In this document: positions 35,754-44,283 of the stretch, in pieces
How positions within the stretch are numbered: position 1 is the stretch's first letter
Layout: the number at the start of each line of letters is the position of its first letter
Origin: Alloacidobacterium dinghuense
GTDB lineage: Bacteria; Acidobacteriota; Terriglobia; Terriglobales; Acidobacteriaceae
Length of the DNA stretch: 64,000 nucleotides
Reading direction: 5' to 3'
Assembly: GCF_014274465.1 (NCBI RefSeq)
Contig: NZ_CP060394.1
Coordinates: 3,720,001-3,784,000, forward strand
Position numbers and translations under genes: made by a program
The notes under the pieces: model-generated
Told to the model about the DNA's origin: nothing
Database searches by the model: none
Seen by the model: only the letters and a program-made list of their open reading frames with translations

Positions 35754-36359
35754 ATGGTCCCTTGGAGTCCTGTCCTCATTGATGTTCCAATGCCGATTCG
35801 CACGCCGCGCTTGCTCATCCGTCCAAAGGAAGTCGGTGATGGTGCAGTCGCATCTGTTGCGGTCAGCGAAACATGGGAGGACTTGCACAAATGGATGCGC
35901 TGGGCCGAGCACCCTGCTGCATTGACCGCCGAGTTGTTGGAGGTCAGGAACAGACAATCGATGGCGAGCTTTATCCTGCGTGAGAGTATCGAACTGATCG
36001 GCGTCGAAAAGGGAACAAACACGGCTGTCGTCTGGTGCGGACTCCATGACATCGATTGGCAGGGGCGTCAATGCGACACCGGATTCTGGGTTCGCAAGAG
36101 TGCACAGGGGCGTGGAATCGCAACCGAGGCAGCCAACGCGATGGTACGTTATGCCTTCGGCTGTCTTGGAATGAGGCGTGTCGGTCTCACGCACTCCGAT
36201 GGCAATGAAATCAGCCGACGTATTGCGGAGAAGCTTGGTTTCAAGTTCGAGGGCATACAACGGGAAGCAAATATTCTACCCGGCGGAAAGCGTGCAGACA
36301 GGTATTGTTATGCGCTATTAGACGCCGGTAGTCTTCCAGATCTTCACGTGCAGTGGTAG
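35754..36359 (+). CDS. GNAT family N-acetyltransferase (RimJ/RimL type)
   Basis: 201 aa. The start LIDVPMPIRTPRLLIRP and the acetyl-CoA loop FWVRKSAQGRGIATEAANAM (pattern QxxGxG/A) are those of GNAT enzymes of the RimL/ribosomal-protein serine acetyltransferase group. The closing EISRRIAEKLGFKFEG is also typical. Such enzymes transfer acetyl groups to protein N-termini or small amines; the acceptor cannot be predicted. It stands alone, with no operon partner. The ATG at 35754 is preferred because the preceding VPWSPVLID segment is usual in the family; 35790 is an alternative. Confidence 0.88.
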   Translation: MVPWSPVLIDVPMPIRTPRLLIRPKEVGDGAVASVAVSETWEDLHKWMRWAEHPAALTAELLEVRNRQSMASFILRESIELIGVEKGTNTAVVWCGLHDIDWQGRQCDTGFWVRKSAQGRGIATEAANAMVRYAFGCLGMRRVGLTHSDGNEISRRIAEKLGFKFEGIQREANILPGGKRADRYCYALLDAGSLPDLHVQW

Positions 36360-36434
36360 GGAAGTCGGGAGATCATGCAATATCGGTCAGGCTTGGCTTC
36401 CTTCGGCAAAGGGGGGGCGCACCGATCGCGGAAA

Positions 36435-36782
36435 TCAATGAATATTGATGCCGTGCTCCTCCAACTGGCCGAAAACCGAAAGAAGGTTGGTCATCTTCAG
36501 CACATTGCGAAGCTGCTTACCGAGGTGAAGCAACTTGAACTCGCATCCCAGTCGCCGGGCAGATACATGCAGTCGCACCAACGCGCCAAGCCCCATGCTG
36601 TCCACATAGCTGAGTTCTGCTAAGTCAACAATGACCACTTTTGTCTGAGGCAGCAAATCTTTCACTGCCTCGTAGAGTTCTTCGGTGGTGCCTGCTACCA
36701 ATCGGCCGTGACATTTCACAACGGCGGTGTCCCCGTCACGTTCGATTTCAAAGGCCAGAACCTTTTGGGATTCTTCAGGCAT
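36435..36782 (-). CDS. STAS-domain anti-anti-sigma factor (SpoIIAA/RsbV-like)
   Basis: 115 aa, a single STAS domain: EIERDGDTAVVKCHGRLVAG, then KVVIVDLAELSYVDSMGLGA and a C-terminal LRNVLKMTNLLSVFG. The serine in YVDSMGLG is the site normally phosphorylated by an RsbW-type kinase to control release of a sigma factor. AGGAG lies 7 nt before the ATG. No kinase or phosphatase partner is adjacent, so its switch partners must be elsewhere. It is divergent from the repeat copy and lipoprotein gene at 36.9 kb. Confidence 0.92.
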   Translation of the reverse strand: MPEESQKVLAFEIERDGDTAVVKCHGRLVAGTTEELYEAVKDLLPQTKVVIVDLAELSYVDSMGLGALVRLHVSARRLGCEFKLLHLGKQLRNVLKMTNLLSVFGQLEEHGINIH

Positions 36783-36881
36783 ATGGTTGCTCCTGGGAAG
36801 ATGGCGAACCGTTCGGCTTAGTGTCGACCTGGGAATTTTCGCATATGGAACCTAAGTGCAGGAACCAATTTGTGCATTGGC

Positions 36882-36925
36882 GGGTTTGGGCTGGTCGACC
36901 GAAATGTCCGTATTGCTGACTCACC
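36882..36925 (+). repeat. Dispersed repeat, copy 2
   Basis: Near-identical to 34987-35031 in its 28-29 nt core. It lies about 30 nt upstream of the exported-protein gene at 36955, as copy 1 lies about 120 nt upstream of the one at 35152. Confidence 0.6.
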
Positions 36926-36954
36926 ATCAGCATCAACTATGCTTGAAGAGCAAC

Positions 36955-37452
36955 GTGAAGCTCCGAGTCCCAGTAGCGCTCGGTTTCATCGTCATGACAG
37001 GCTGTTCAGCTTGGTCTCAGCCGGGTAGTCTTTCGCTTTGTATTGTTCATACGAAGTCACACAGCTCGGATCAATACGAACCCGCTGCCGGACCCGACGC
37101 GATTGCGATGTACCAAGAACTTGCTGGGCGAAGACTGCAAAACGGCGCCACACTCCAGATCACGGTTTTACCCGCCCTGATGCAACAGGAGATCGAGCCG
37201 GAGGTCCACCGCCTTAATTGCGCCTGGGTGCTTCAGTTGTGGTACCTGCGAAATGCCGACGAGGATGTATCCGGGCAAGCCCTACCCCGGGGTGCTCGTT
37301 TCGACAGTCTGCGCTTCACATTGTGGAGCAGCTCAACACGGGAAGTCATCGAGCAAGGTACAGGATTTGTGTCACTGGCCACCAAGCCGCCGCTGCTGCC
37401 ATTTGCACCGTTCCGCAAACAGATTCTCAAGAAGCTCAATCGGCTGCCCTAA
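36955..37452 (+). CDS. Putative exported/lipoprotein, unknown function
   Basis: About 165 aa from a GTG start at 36955, with GAAGAG upstream. The N-terminus MKLRVPVALGFIVMTGCSAW ends in a lipobox-like VMTG-C, so it is probably a small lipoprotein; cleavage after SAWSQ by signal peptidase I is the alternative. The mature part has alternating strands (GATLQITVLPALMQQE, FDSLRFTLWSSSTREVIEQG) and ends with a basic helix, FRKQILKKLNRLP. No family recognised. The open frame continues upstream to 36856, but that part is the dispersed repeat. Confidence 0.6.
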   Translation: MKLRVPVALGFIVMTGCSAWSQPGSLSLCIVHTKSHSSDQYEPAAGPDAIAMYQELAGRRLQNGATLQITVLPALMQQEIEPEVHRLNCAWVLQLWYLRNADEDVSGQALPRGARFDSLRFTLWSSSTREVIEQGTGFVSLATKPPLLPFAPFRKQILKKLNRLP

Positions 37453-37729
37453 TGGATCGGGGGCGAATTCGTTTCTGAGGAGTCCCCGGGAATACGGAAT
37501 GTTACCTGATTACCTCCGTGTTGCCGACAACCAGAAATCAGCAGAGTGAAGGGCGTTTATAGGGGCTTATCCGACGCAATGGTGAGCGAGTTGACGCGAG
37601 CTCACTCCGACCCAATGCGAGCATGCGGTTTGGCCCGCCGACTAGCCCTAAGAAATAGGATGGGCAGGTCTTCCGGAAGTGAGACCTCGTTTCCGCCACA
37701 AACTAGAAGGCGCCGGCACCTTCCCTCAT

Positions 37730-38020
37730 CTACTGGCCCTGGATCAATAGGCCCAACGGAGCGAGAGGGCCGACTGGCCAGAATTGATATTTCGCCAGGC
37801 CGCCGGCTACGAGCGGCATGTCATCGACTGTCGCTTTGGCTTCTTCGACCGAATCAGCACTCATAAGGAAGATCGGCCCGGTGCCCTGGCGGAACCAGAA
37901 CTGCTCGATCTTGCCATCGAGATATAGCTTGAGCGTGTGAGATACTTCCTTCGGCAAAATCTGCTGCCGCTGTTCCGGGGTCAGTGGAGCATCGAGTGTT
38001 CCGATAGCCATAACTTTCAT
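37730..38020 (-). CDS. Small dimeric alpha/beta-barrel protein (muconolactone-isomerase-like/YCII-like)
   Basis: 96 aa with GGAGA 6 nt before ATG. The pattern MKVMAIGTLDAPLTPEQRQQ, ILPKEVSHTLKLYLDGKIEQ, FWFRQGTGPIFLM, SVEEAKATVDDMPLVAGGL and a closing PVGPLAPLGLLI matches the small ferredoxin-fold proteins related to muconolactone isomerase. Most such members have no assigned reaction. It forms a probable two-gene arrangement with the small Cys-rich protein upstream at 38356. Confidence 0.75.
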   Translation of the reverse strand: MKVMAIGTLDAPLTPEQRQQILPKEVSHTLKLYLDGKIEQFWFRQGTGPIFLMSADSVEEAKATVDDMPLVAGGLAKYQFWPVGPLAPLGLLIQGQ

Positions 38021-38089
38021 GAGTAGTCTCCTTCATTGACGCTTGCGACGCGGTAGAACCGGCGGCCCGCAGTACAACTGTGAACCAAA

Positions 38090-38356
38090 TCAGACGCCGG
38101 AGCCATCCGAATTCCCGCTGGGCATGGTCGAGTAATCGGGGCGGGGCGGCGAGCAAAGTGACTGGAACCAGCGGCTGATGTAAACCTGGGCGTCTGCTTC
38201 TCCGCAGAGATGGCGCGTACCAGGAATACTGGCCGAGTCTGGTTCCCACCGCACGACCGTTAACCGGGACGCGCCGCACTCGATCAAAAACCAACGCTGC
38301 GGGTTGGTGGTCACACGACCACAAATTTCACAGCGGAACTCCCTAAGCGATGACAT
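38090..38356 (-). CDS. Small zinc-ribbon-like protein (paralogue of 40742-40987)
   Basis: 88 aa; GGAGG lies just before the ATG. It has FRCEICGRV, a Trp-containing middle (RWFLIECGASRLTVVRW), then RHLCGEADAQVYISRWF. The same layout occurs at 40742-40987 ([32 protein letters not shown]). In this copy the second Cys of the distal pair is replaced by Asp (CGEAD versus CGARC), so metal binding may be lost or altered. Function unknown. Confidence 0.65.
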   Translation of the reverse strand: MSSLREFRCEICGRVTTNPQRWFLIECGASRLTVVRWEPDSASIPGTRHLCGEADAQVYISRWFQSLCSPPRPDYSTMPSGNSDGSGV

Positions 38357-38576
38357 AAGCCTCCTTCAGGTGGACTGTCGCCCTGCCGTCCAGTGGCGGA
38401 CCGTGAGGACGCCACCTTTTAATTTTTATCATTGCGGGGCCTTTGACAGGCTAACCTTCATTTGTCGGATCGTTCGAACACGGAGACTGACTGCTCAGTC
38501 TCGGCTCTCCGCCGACTTCGATCTTTGACAGGTTCCTTTCAGGGTGACGATAATCTTACCGAGCAGGAGGCCCTAC

Positions 38577-38678
38577 ATGTACATGCAGGACAAACTCTTG
38601 AGGGCTCGAGGAATCATTTTGATGATTGGCCTCGGCATTGTTGTCGCGATCGTAGCATTCGAGCGATTCGCTCGCTGA
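38577..38678 (+). CDS. 33-aa single-pass membrane peptide
   Basis: A perfect AGGAGG (38565-38570) sits 6 nt before ATG. The peptide starts MYMQDKLLRARG, continues with a single hydrophobic helix IILMIGLGIVVAIVAF and ends ERFAR-stop. The positive N-terminus before the helix predicts an N-in orientation. The strong ribosome-binding site argues that it is really translated. No family recognised; it could be a small regulatory membrane protein. Confidence 0.6.
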   Translation: MYMQDKLLRARGIILMIGLGIVVAIVAFERFAR

Positions 38679-38742
38679 CTGCCAAACTCGTATGGCCGGG
38701 CGCACATTGAGGAGTCAAGTGGGGAGGCTTGACGACTCGGCT

Positions 38743-39141
38743 CTATTTCCACTCCCACGTCTGTGCAACAGTGTTGCCGTTGCCATCTACTTCATATTCG
38801 AAGGCTGCGCAGGCGTTGTTCAGGCGGCCCAGCTTCTGTGAGGTCGTCCGCATAAACAGCATGCCTCGATAGCTTATTGAGCCGCCAGCTCCGAAATGGC
38901 CTAAGCCCGTCCCGGTCCAGGTCACGGCTTCGCCCTCTTCCGTCGTACTTATTCCCTGGCCTGTGCCATAAATGGAGCCGTCGCCGCGCACTTCCGACCG
39001 ATAGGTGCCGATGCCGGTGACGGGAACACCCAACATCGTGCCGCTGTCTTCAAAGGACACCTCCGCCGTTGGAGGTTCGACGGAGAGAACACGCCTTACG
39101 AGTCTCTTACCTTTGGTTTCACCAATCTTGTCTCCTAACAT
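38743..39141 (-). CDS. Conserved hypothetical protein, allene-oxide-cyclase-like barrel (tentative)
   Basis: 132 aa, with AAAGGCG before ATG. Sequence MLGDKIGETKGKRLVRRVLS, VTGIGTYRSEVRGDGSIYGT, GQGISTTEEGEAVTWTGTGL and a final VAQTWEWK fits a widespread small family found in Acidobacteriota and Rhizobiales, predicted to be a compact beta-barrel. No reaction has been established that I know of. It stands alone, convergent with the 33-aa peptide gene and divergent from zwf. Confidence 0.75.
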   Translation of the reverse strand: MLGDKIGETKGKRLVRRVLSVEPPTAEVSFEDSGTMLGVPVTGIGTYRSEVRGDGSIYGTGQGISTTEEGEAVTWTGTGLGHFGAGGSISYRGMLFMRTTSQKLGRLNNACAAFEYEVDGNGNTVAQTWEWK

Positions 39142-39377
39142 TTCGTTCGCCTTTCGCCGGGGCTCAAGCTGCGGTTCCCCGGGCGGGCAATTCTACCTTC
39201 CAAACCAAAGCGCACACTATTGCCAAATGGCTTAGTCTGTCATTTCTCTCCGGAATCGCGGAGGTTTGCACGGCGAGATGAAACGGCCCTTTCATTCGTC
39301 TCTATTCATTCCGCGATAGACTGACTTGTTCTGTTACCTGGGACCTGTTTGGAACATCCAGTATGTAAAGAGGTGAT

Positions 39378-40745
39378 ATGGATCAGACACAATCGGATGC
39401 ATTAGTGTTTTTTGGGGCTACCGGCGATCTTGCCTACAAACAGATTTTTCCCTCGCTGCAGCGGCTGGCGAAGCGCGACAAGCTGCCCGGGCCAGTGATT
39501 GGAGTGGCGAAGGCGGGCTGGAATCTCGACCAATTCAAGGCGCGCGCGAAAGACAGCGTAGAGAAGCATGGCGGGGCCGATCCGGAAGGACTGCCGAAGC
39601 TGCTCAATAGCCTGCGCTATGTGGATGGCGACTACAACGATCCGGAGACTTTCAAGCAAGTCCGCCAACTGCTTGGGGCGGCGCAGCATCCGCTGCACTA
39701 CCTGGCGATTCCTCCGTCTTTGTTCGGGAAGGTCATTGATCAGTTGAAGGCATCGGGCTCGGCGGATGGCGCCAGTGTGGTGATCGAGAAGCCCTTTGGA
39801 CACGATGAGGTGTCGGCGCGGGCGCTGACGGCGGAGATTGACCGCGTATTTGACGAAAATCATATCTTCCGCATCGATCACTACCTGGGGAAAAATTCCG
39901 TTCAGAACGTGATCTTCTTTCGCTTTGCGAATTCGTTTCTGGAGCCGATCTGGAACCGCCAGTATGTGGAAACCGTGCAGATTACGATGGCGGAGAAGTT
40001 CGGCATTCAGGGGCGCGGCGCTTTCTATGATCCAGTGGGCGCGATTCGGGATGTGGTGCAGAACCACCTGCTGCAGGTGGTGAGCAATATCGCTATGGAG
40101 CCGCCGCCAAATCCAGCCCGCGAGTGCCTGCGTGATGAACGCCTCAAAGTCCTCAAGAGCGTCCAGGTCATCCAGAAAAAAGATGTAGTGCTGGGGCAGT
40201 TCAAGGGATATCACGAGGAAGCGGGAGTGAAGCCGGACTCACCCACGGAGACCTATGCGGCGCTGAAGCTGCATATTAACTCGTGGCGCTGGCGAGATGT
40301 TCCCTTCTTTATCCGCACGGGCAAGTCGCTGCCGGTCACGGCAACGGAGGTGATCGCCAAATTGCGGCAGACGCCGCCGGTATTTTCAGAACATCTGCCG
40401 CCGCAGAACTATGTGCGCTTCCGGCTGAGCCCGACGCCGGCGATCGCTTTTGGCGGATCTGTGAAGGAAGCGGGAGAACGCCTGCGGGGCTGCATGGTGG
40501 AACTGGAAGCCGAGCAGAAATGCGGTACGGACGAGCTGCTTCCTTATGAGGAGCTGCTGGAGGACGCCATGCGCGGCAACCAGACGTGGTTTGCGCGCAA
40601 AGACTATGTCGAGATGGCGTGGCACCTTCTTGATCCACTGCTGGCCGACAAGCCTTCGGTGAATGTGTATGAGCCGGGATCGTGGGGACCTGCGGCAGCG
40701 GACGAGCTGACGAAGGACGTTGGCGGCTGGTCGAATCCGGCCTAG
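39378..40745 (+). CDS. zwf: Glucose-6-phosphate 1-dehydrogenase
   Basis: 455 aa catalysing glucose-6-phosphate + NADP(+) to 6-phosphogluconolactone, the entry of the oxidative pentose-phosphate pathway. The nucleotide site is [20 protein letters not shown] and the active-site signature is [20 protein letters not shown]. In the signature the usual Glu after LGK is Asn. Later blocks [34 protein letters not shown] and [20 protein letters not shown] confirm the assignment. It is somewhat shorter than the ~490-aa enterobacterial enzyme. AGAGGTG precedes ATG. Its stop shares CTAG with the convergent small gene. No pgl or gnd is adjacent. Confidence 0.95.
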   Translation: MDQTQSDALVFFGATGDLAYKQIFPSLQRLAKRDKLPGPVIGVAKAGWNLDQFKARAKDSVEKHGGADPEGLPKLLNSLRYVDGDYNDPETFKQVRQLLGAAQHPLHYLAIPPSLFGKVIDQLKASGSADGASVVIEKPFGHDEVSARALTAEIDRVFDENHIFRIDHYLGKNSVQNVIFFRFANSFLEPIWNRQYVETVQITMAEKFGIQGRGAFYDPVGAIRDVVQNHLLQVVSNIAMEPPPNPARECLRDERLKVLKSVQVIQKKDVVLGQFKGYHEEAGVKPDSPTETYAALKLHINSWRWRDVPFFIRTGKSLPVTATEVIAKLRQTPPVFSEHLPPQNYVRFRLSPTPAIAFGGSVKEAGERLRGCMVELEAEQKCGTDELLPYEELLEDAMRGNQTWFARKDYVEMAWHLLDPLLADKPSVNVYEPGSWGPAAADELTKDVGGWSNPA

Positions 40746-40987
40746 ACGCCGTTGCTGCTGGTCATCCAGCGGTCCATAACCGTTTGAGCGCAGCGCGCGC
40801 CGCAGAGATGGCGAACGTCAGGTTGATGGGATAGCAAGACGTCCCAGGGCGTGAACCGGAGCTGCGGCAGCGGCTGCGCATCGGGCGTGGGGGAGAACTG
40901 CTCGGCCCAGGCCAGCCACCAGTCTTCCGATTCTCCACTCTTGGCTTTGCCGCAGACTTCGCAGCGGAACGTTTCAGTAAACGCCAT
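40742..40987 (-). CDS. Small zinc-ribbon-like protein (paralogue of 38090-38356)
   Basis: 81 aa with AAGGAAAGA before ATG. Two Cys pairs, FRCEVCGKA and HLCGARC, surround a Trp/Pro-rich middle ([17 protein letters not shown]), and the product ends [12 protein letters not shown]. The intact four-Cys set suggests a bound zinc. It overlaps the convergent zwf stop by 4 nt. Unknown function. Confidence 0.7.
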   Translation of the reverse strand: MAFTETFRCEVCGKAKSGESEDWWLAWAEQFSPTPDAQPLPQLRFTPWDVLLSHQPDVRHLCGARCAQTVMDRWMTSSNGV

Positions 40988-41073
40988 TCTTTCCTTGCTC
41001 CGATTGAGATTTGTTCAGAGCAAGGTAGCACAGGCGTGGGCCGGCGACAACGCACGGCCGTGTGATCGGGATT

Positions 41074-42036
41074 TCAGGAAGCTCCCTGCACTGCTGTAAT
41101 GGCTTCGGGGATGTCTTCGAGGGGATAGCCGAGGCGCTTCCATTCATCGAAGCCGCCGCGCAACGGACGCACGCGATAGACGCCGTTCTTGCGCAGAGTA
41201 AGGGCCATCTTGGCCGCCGTGGCTTCGCTGGGACAGGTACAGAAGAGAATGACGTCGCGATCACGCGGGATCTCGTCGGTGTGCGCGACGAGCTTGTCGG
41301 GTGTAAGCAGCACGGCTCCGGGAAGCGTGCGCGGGTCGGGCAGGTAGTCGAGGGGGTGGCGCAGGTCGACGATGTAGATGTCCTGATGGCGATCGATCAT
41401 CCCTTTGAGCTCGTCGGGTTCGAGACGAGCGGTGCGCATCTCTTTGATAAAAGCTCGCTGGCGGGTGAAGCGATAAATGAGGAAGCCTATGAGGAGCAAT
41501 ATAAAGAGAACGCCGGCTGTGTGGCTGACGCTGGAAACGAGGTTCGAGTGCTTGAGGAAATCGCCAAAGAAGCGGCCGCCCAGCGTGAAGGCAAGCGCGT
41601 AGAGCAGCGAGCCGACCGCGTCGTAGGCAATGAAGAGGTGCAGCCGCATGTTGGTCTGCCCGGCGATGGGAGCGGCTACGGTGTTGAGTCCGGGGATGAA
41701 TTTTGACAGCAGCAGGGCGCGCTCACCGTTGCGCGTGAAGTAGCCTTCGGTCTTTTTGACGCAGGTGTTGCTCTCCATCGACAGCCGGCAGAGCAGGCGG
41801 ACGACTGCGCCCCCGTATCGCTTGCCCATGAAGTACCAGGTGACGTCGCTGGTGAGGCAGCCGAGAACGATTGCGAGCAGAACCAAGGGCAGGCTGAGTC
41901 GATGGGTTGCGGTAAGTGTACCGGCGGTGATCAGGAGCGGAGCGCTGGGAATGGGAACGCCTAGCTGCTCGGTCATCACCCAGAAGAAGAGGATGAAGTA
42001 ACCGTAATGCATGAAGAAATCGAGCGCGACTGGCAT
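41074..42036 (-). CDS. DedA-family membrane protein fused to a rhodanese domain
   Basis: About 320 aa from ATG 42036 (an upstream extension to 42102 is open but unlikely). Residues 1-200 are a DedA/SNARE-associated membrane domain: GVPIPSAPLLITAGTL, SDVTWYFMGKRYG and the motif FTRNGERALLLSKFIPGLNT. Family members move lipids or act in envelope homeostasis. After a final helix (AGVLFILLLIGFLIYRF), residues ~220-315 form a rhodanese domain: YIVDLRHPLDYLPDPRTLPG and the catalytic-loop Cys in ILFCTCPSEATA. This fusion would place a sulfur- or redox-handling domain on the cytosolic face. It is the last sizeable gene of a long minus-strand run. Confidence 0.88.
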   Translation of the reverse strand: MPVALDFFMHYGYFILFFWVMTEQLGVPIPSAPLLITAGTLTATHRLSLPLVLLAIVLGCLTSDVTWYFMGKRYGGAVVRLLCRLSMESNTCVKKTEGYFTRNGERALLLSKFIPGLNTVAAPIAGQTNMRLHLFIAYDAVGSLLYALAFTLGGRFFGDFLKHSNLVSSVSHTAGVLFILLLIGFLIYRFTRQRAFIKEMRTARLEPDELKGMIDRHQDIYIVDLRHPLDYLPDPRTLPGAVLLTPDKLVAHTDEIPRDRDVILFCTCPSEATAAKMALTLRKNGVYRVRPLRGGFDEWKRLGYPLEDIPEAITAVQGAS

Positions 42037-42186
42037 GGTTTTCCCGGCGGTACTAAGGATGACATTTAGATGCACGAATGGCAATGGAGGGCGCAAAACC
42101 ATCCAGCGTCCATCGCCTGAAGGGGGTAATGGTCACGATTTGAAAGGGTTGGCACTTACTTATTTTGAAGGTATGAAAATCCCTCC

Positions 42187-44241
42187 TTATTGCTTGTTCA
42201 GGCGGGATTCGTACCAGTTGAGGATGCGCGAGAGCGAGTCGATCTGATGCTCGCGCTCGGTGAAAATGTGCGGTTCGCGGGGATAGCGCACCATGACGGT
42301 GTCGCGGCCGAGGAAACGGAGTCCGTTGAAGAACTCTTCGCCTTGCGAGATGGGCACGCGCGGGTCGGCTTCTCCGTGCAGAACCAAGACGGGCGTGTGG
42401 CATTGGTCCAGGTAGCGGACAGGCGAGTGCTCGTCGTATACCTTGCGGTAGGTTTGAAAATCGCCGAAGTATCCGGTTTCAAAGCTGGGAGAGATGTCAG
42501 TGGTCGTGGCCATGCTGAAGAGGTCGGTCACGCCGGCGCCTACCATTGCGGCTTTAAAGCGATTGGTATGGGTCACGGTCCATGCGGTCATGAATCCGCC
42601 GAAGCTCCAGCCGCCGACGGCTAACTGATCGGGGTCGGCGATGCCTTTGGCGACGAGGAAGTCTACGCCATCCATCACATCCTGAAAATCTGCGCCGCCC
42701 CAGTCCTGAAAATTTGCTTCCGTGTATGCGGGGCCTGCGCCATCGGAGCCGCGCGGATCGGGCAGGAGCACGACGAAGCCGTGCGAGGCGAGCATGGCCG
42801 CGTAGTTATACCAGTTGCCGTGCCAGCCTATGGTCCAAGCCTCTTCGGGGCCTCCATGAATGTGGACGATGGTTTTGTAATGCTTGCCTTCTTCGTATCC
42901 GGGAGGCAGATCGACAACGCCGTGAATGGCGCGGCCATCTTTCGAGCTTTTCCAGCTGATTTCGCGCTCGGCGCCAAGCTTCCAATCTTTTACCTGCGGA
43001 TTTGTTTCGGTGAGCAGAGATGCATGGCCGTCGGTATAGACCCAGACCTCGTCAGGTTGCACAGGTGTCTGTCCGAGGAAGGCGAACTTTTTGCCGTCGT
43101 TGCTCAGATGGATCTCGCCTGCTGACGTGGTCACTCCTTCGACTGGGCTGGATTTGCCGGTGACGGCGTCAATTTTGAGAACGATGGTGTGCGCGCGTTC
43201 TGTTGCCTGTGCGAGGAGACCTTTGCTGTCGGGCAGCCATTCCATTTGCTCGACGGTGCCGGGGAAAGAATTCTCGACGAGAATTTGCTTGCCGTCGCTC
43301 AGGTTGTAAATCACGTGCTGATCTGTGATCTGTTTCGCCGTCATCTGTGAGAAGGCGATGGCGTGACCGTCGGAAGACCAACGTGGTTCGATGTAGCCTG
43401 CGTGCTCTTCGATGGTCTTCTCGGCGAGTCCGGTCGATGCGTTCAGGATTTGGATTTTTGAGACGCGCCAGTAGTCGTCGATCCTGGGCGTGGGTGAGAT
43501 GCGGGCGACGATTTGCGAGCCGTTGGGCGACCAGTCGAAGGCGTCGATGTTGACATCGGCTTTGGTGAGAGGCCGCGCTTGATGCTGCGCGACATCGTAA
43601 AGCCACAAGCGATCGAATTTGTAGTCGTGATCGACAACGGTCTCATCGTTTTTCTGCTTCTTGCGCTCGCGCTGCTGAGCAGTGTCCTGATCGGTGCGGA
43701 TGAAGGCTATGGATTTTCCGTCCTTCGACCATTTAAATGTCTTGATTCCTCCGACGATGTTTGTGAGTGGTGCTGCTTCGCCGCCATGGAGCGAGATGAG
43801 CCAAAGTTGCATGCCGGGATCGGAACCGTCTTTTTTGTTATCGGGCCATTCGAGATCGCCTCTGCCTTCGACGCCTGTGAGCGAAAACTGAAAGGGCGCG
43901 TGACTGGGGTCAGCAAGCGGGTTCTTTCGATCGGAAAGAAAGGCGATGGATTCGCCATCGGGCGACCATGCAGGGTCGGTATCGGTGCCAGCGCTCATGA
44001 TGAAAGGCTGCGCGTGACCTGCTTCATCGGATGACGTGATCCAGATGTGCGCGTCTTTGTGCGCGCCAGCGGCGACGGGCGTGTTGACGACATAGGCTAC
44101 CAGCTTTCCGTCGGGTGAAATTTGGGGATCGCTTACGCGCTTCAAGTTGGCGATGTCGGATGGGTCGACGATTTTTGTCTGAGCGTGCGAGAACGATGTA
44201 CACGCAACGGAAAGAATAACGAGCAGCGAGGCAGATTTCAT
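42187..44241 (-). CDS. S9 family serine peptidase, exported (acylaminoacyl-peptidase type)
   Basis: 684 aa from ATG 44241 (GAGGAATGCTGGA upstream), giving a clean signal peptide MKSASLLVILSVACTSFSHA. The propeller has WSPDGESIAFLSDR, WSKDGKSIAFIR and DWSPNGSQIVARIS; the hydrolase domain has VHIHGGPEEAWTIGWHGNW. The triad is Ser546 in AVGGWSFGGFMT, Asp in LHGEADPRVP and His in PREPHIFTERE. It is followed by DedA and preceded, within 50 nt, by the PepSY gene. It is probably one of two peptidases serving the same imported peptide pool. Confidence 0.93.
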   Translation of the reverse strand: MKSASLLVILSVACTSFSHAQTKIVDPSDIANLKRVSDPQISPDGKLVAYVVNTPVAAGAHKDAHIWITSSDEAGHAQPFIMSAGTDTDPAWSPDGESIAFLSDRKNPLADPSHAPFQFSLTGVEGRGDLEWPDNKKDGSDPGMQLWLISLHGGEAAPLTNIVGGIKTFKWSKDGKSIAFIRTDQDTAQQRERKKQKNDETVVDHDYKFDRLWLYDVAQHQARPLTKADVNIDAFDWSPNGSQIVARISPTPRIDDYWRVSKIQILNASTGLAEKTIEEHAGYIEPRWSSDGHAIAFSQMTAKQITDQHVIYNLSDGKQILVENSFPGTVEQMEWLPDSKGLLAQATERAHTIVLKIDAVTGKSSPVEGVTTSAGEIHLSNDGKKFAFLGQTPVQPDEVWVYTDGHASLLTETNPQVKDWKLGAEREISWKSSKDGRAIHGVVDLPPGYEEGKHYKTIVHIHGGPEEAWTIGWHGNWYNYAAMLASHGFVVLLPDPRGSDGAGPAYTEANFQDWGGADFQDVMDGVDFLVAKGIADPDQLAVGGWSFGGFMTAWTVTHTNRFKAAMVGAGVTDLFSMATTTDISPSFETGYFGDFQTYRKVYDEHSPVRYLDQCHTPVLVLHGEADPRVPISQGEEFFNGLRFLGRDTVMVRYPREPHIFTEREHQIDSLSRILNWYESRLNKQ

Positions 44242-44283
44242 TCCAGCATTCCTCTCAAAAAAGATAACAATTTGTTCTCGCAT

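Noticed and set aside
37453-37729. Possible coding frame between the lipoprotein and the muconolactone-isomerase-like gene
   Set aside because: Only an Arg/Ser-rich frame that runs antisense into the next gene; no SD and no domain.
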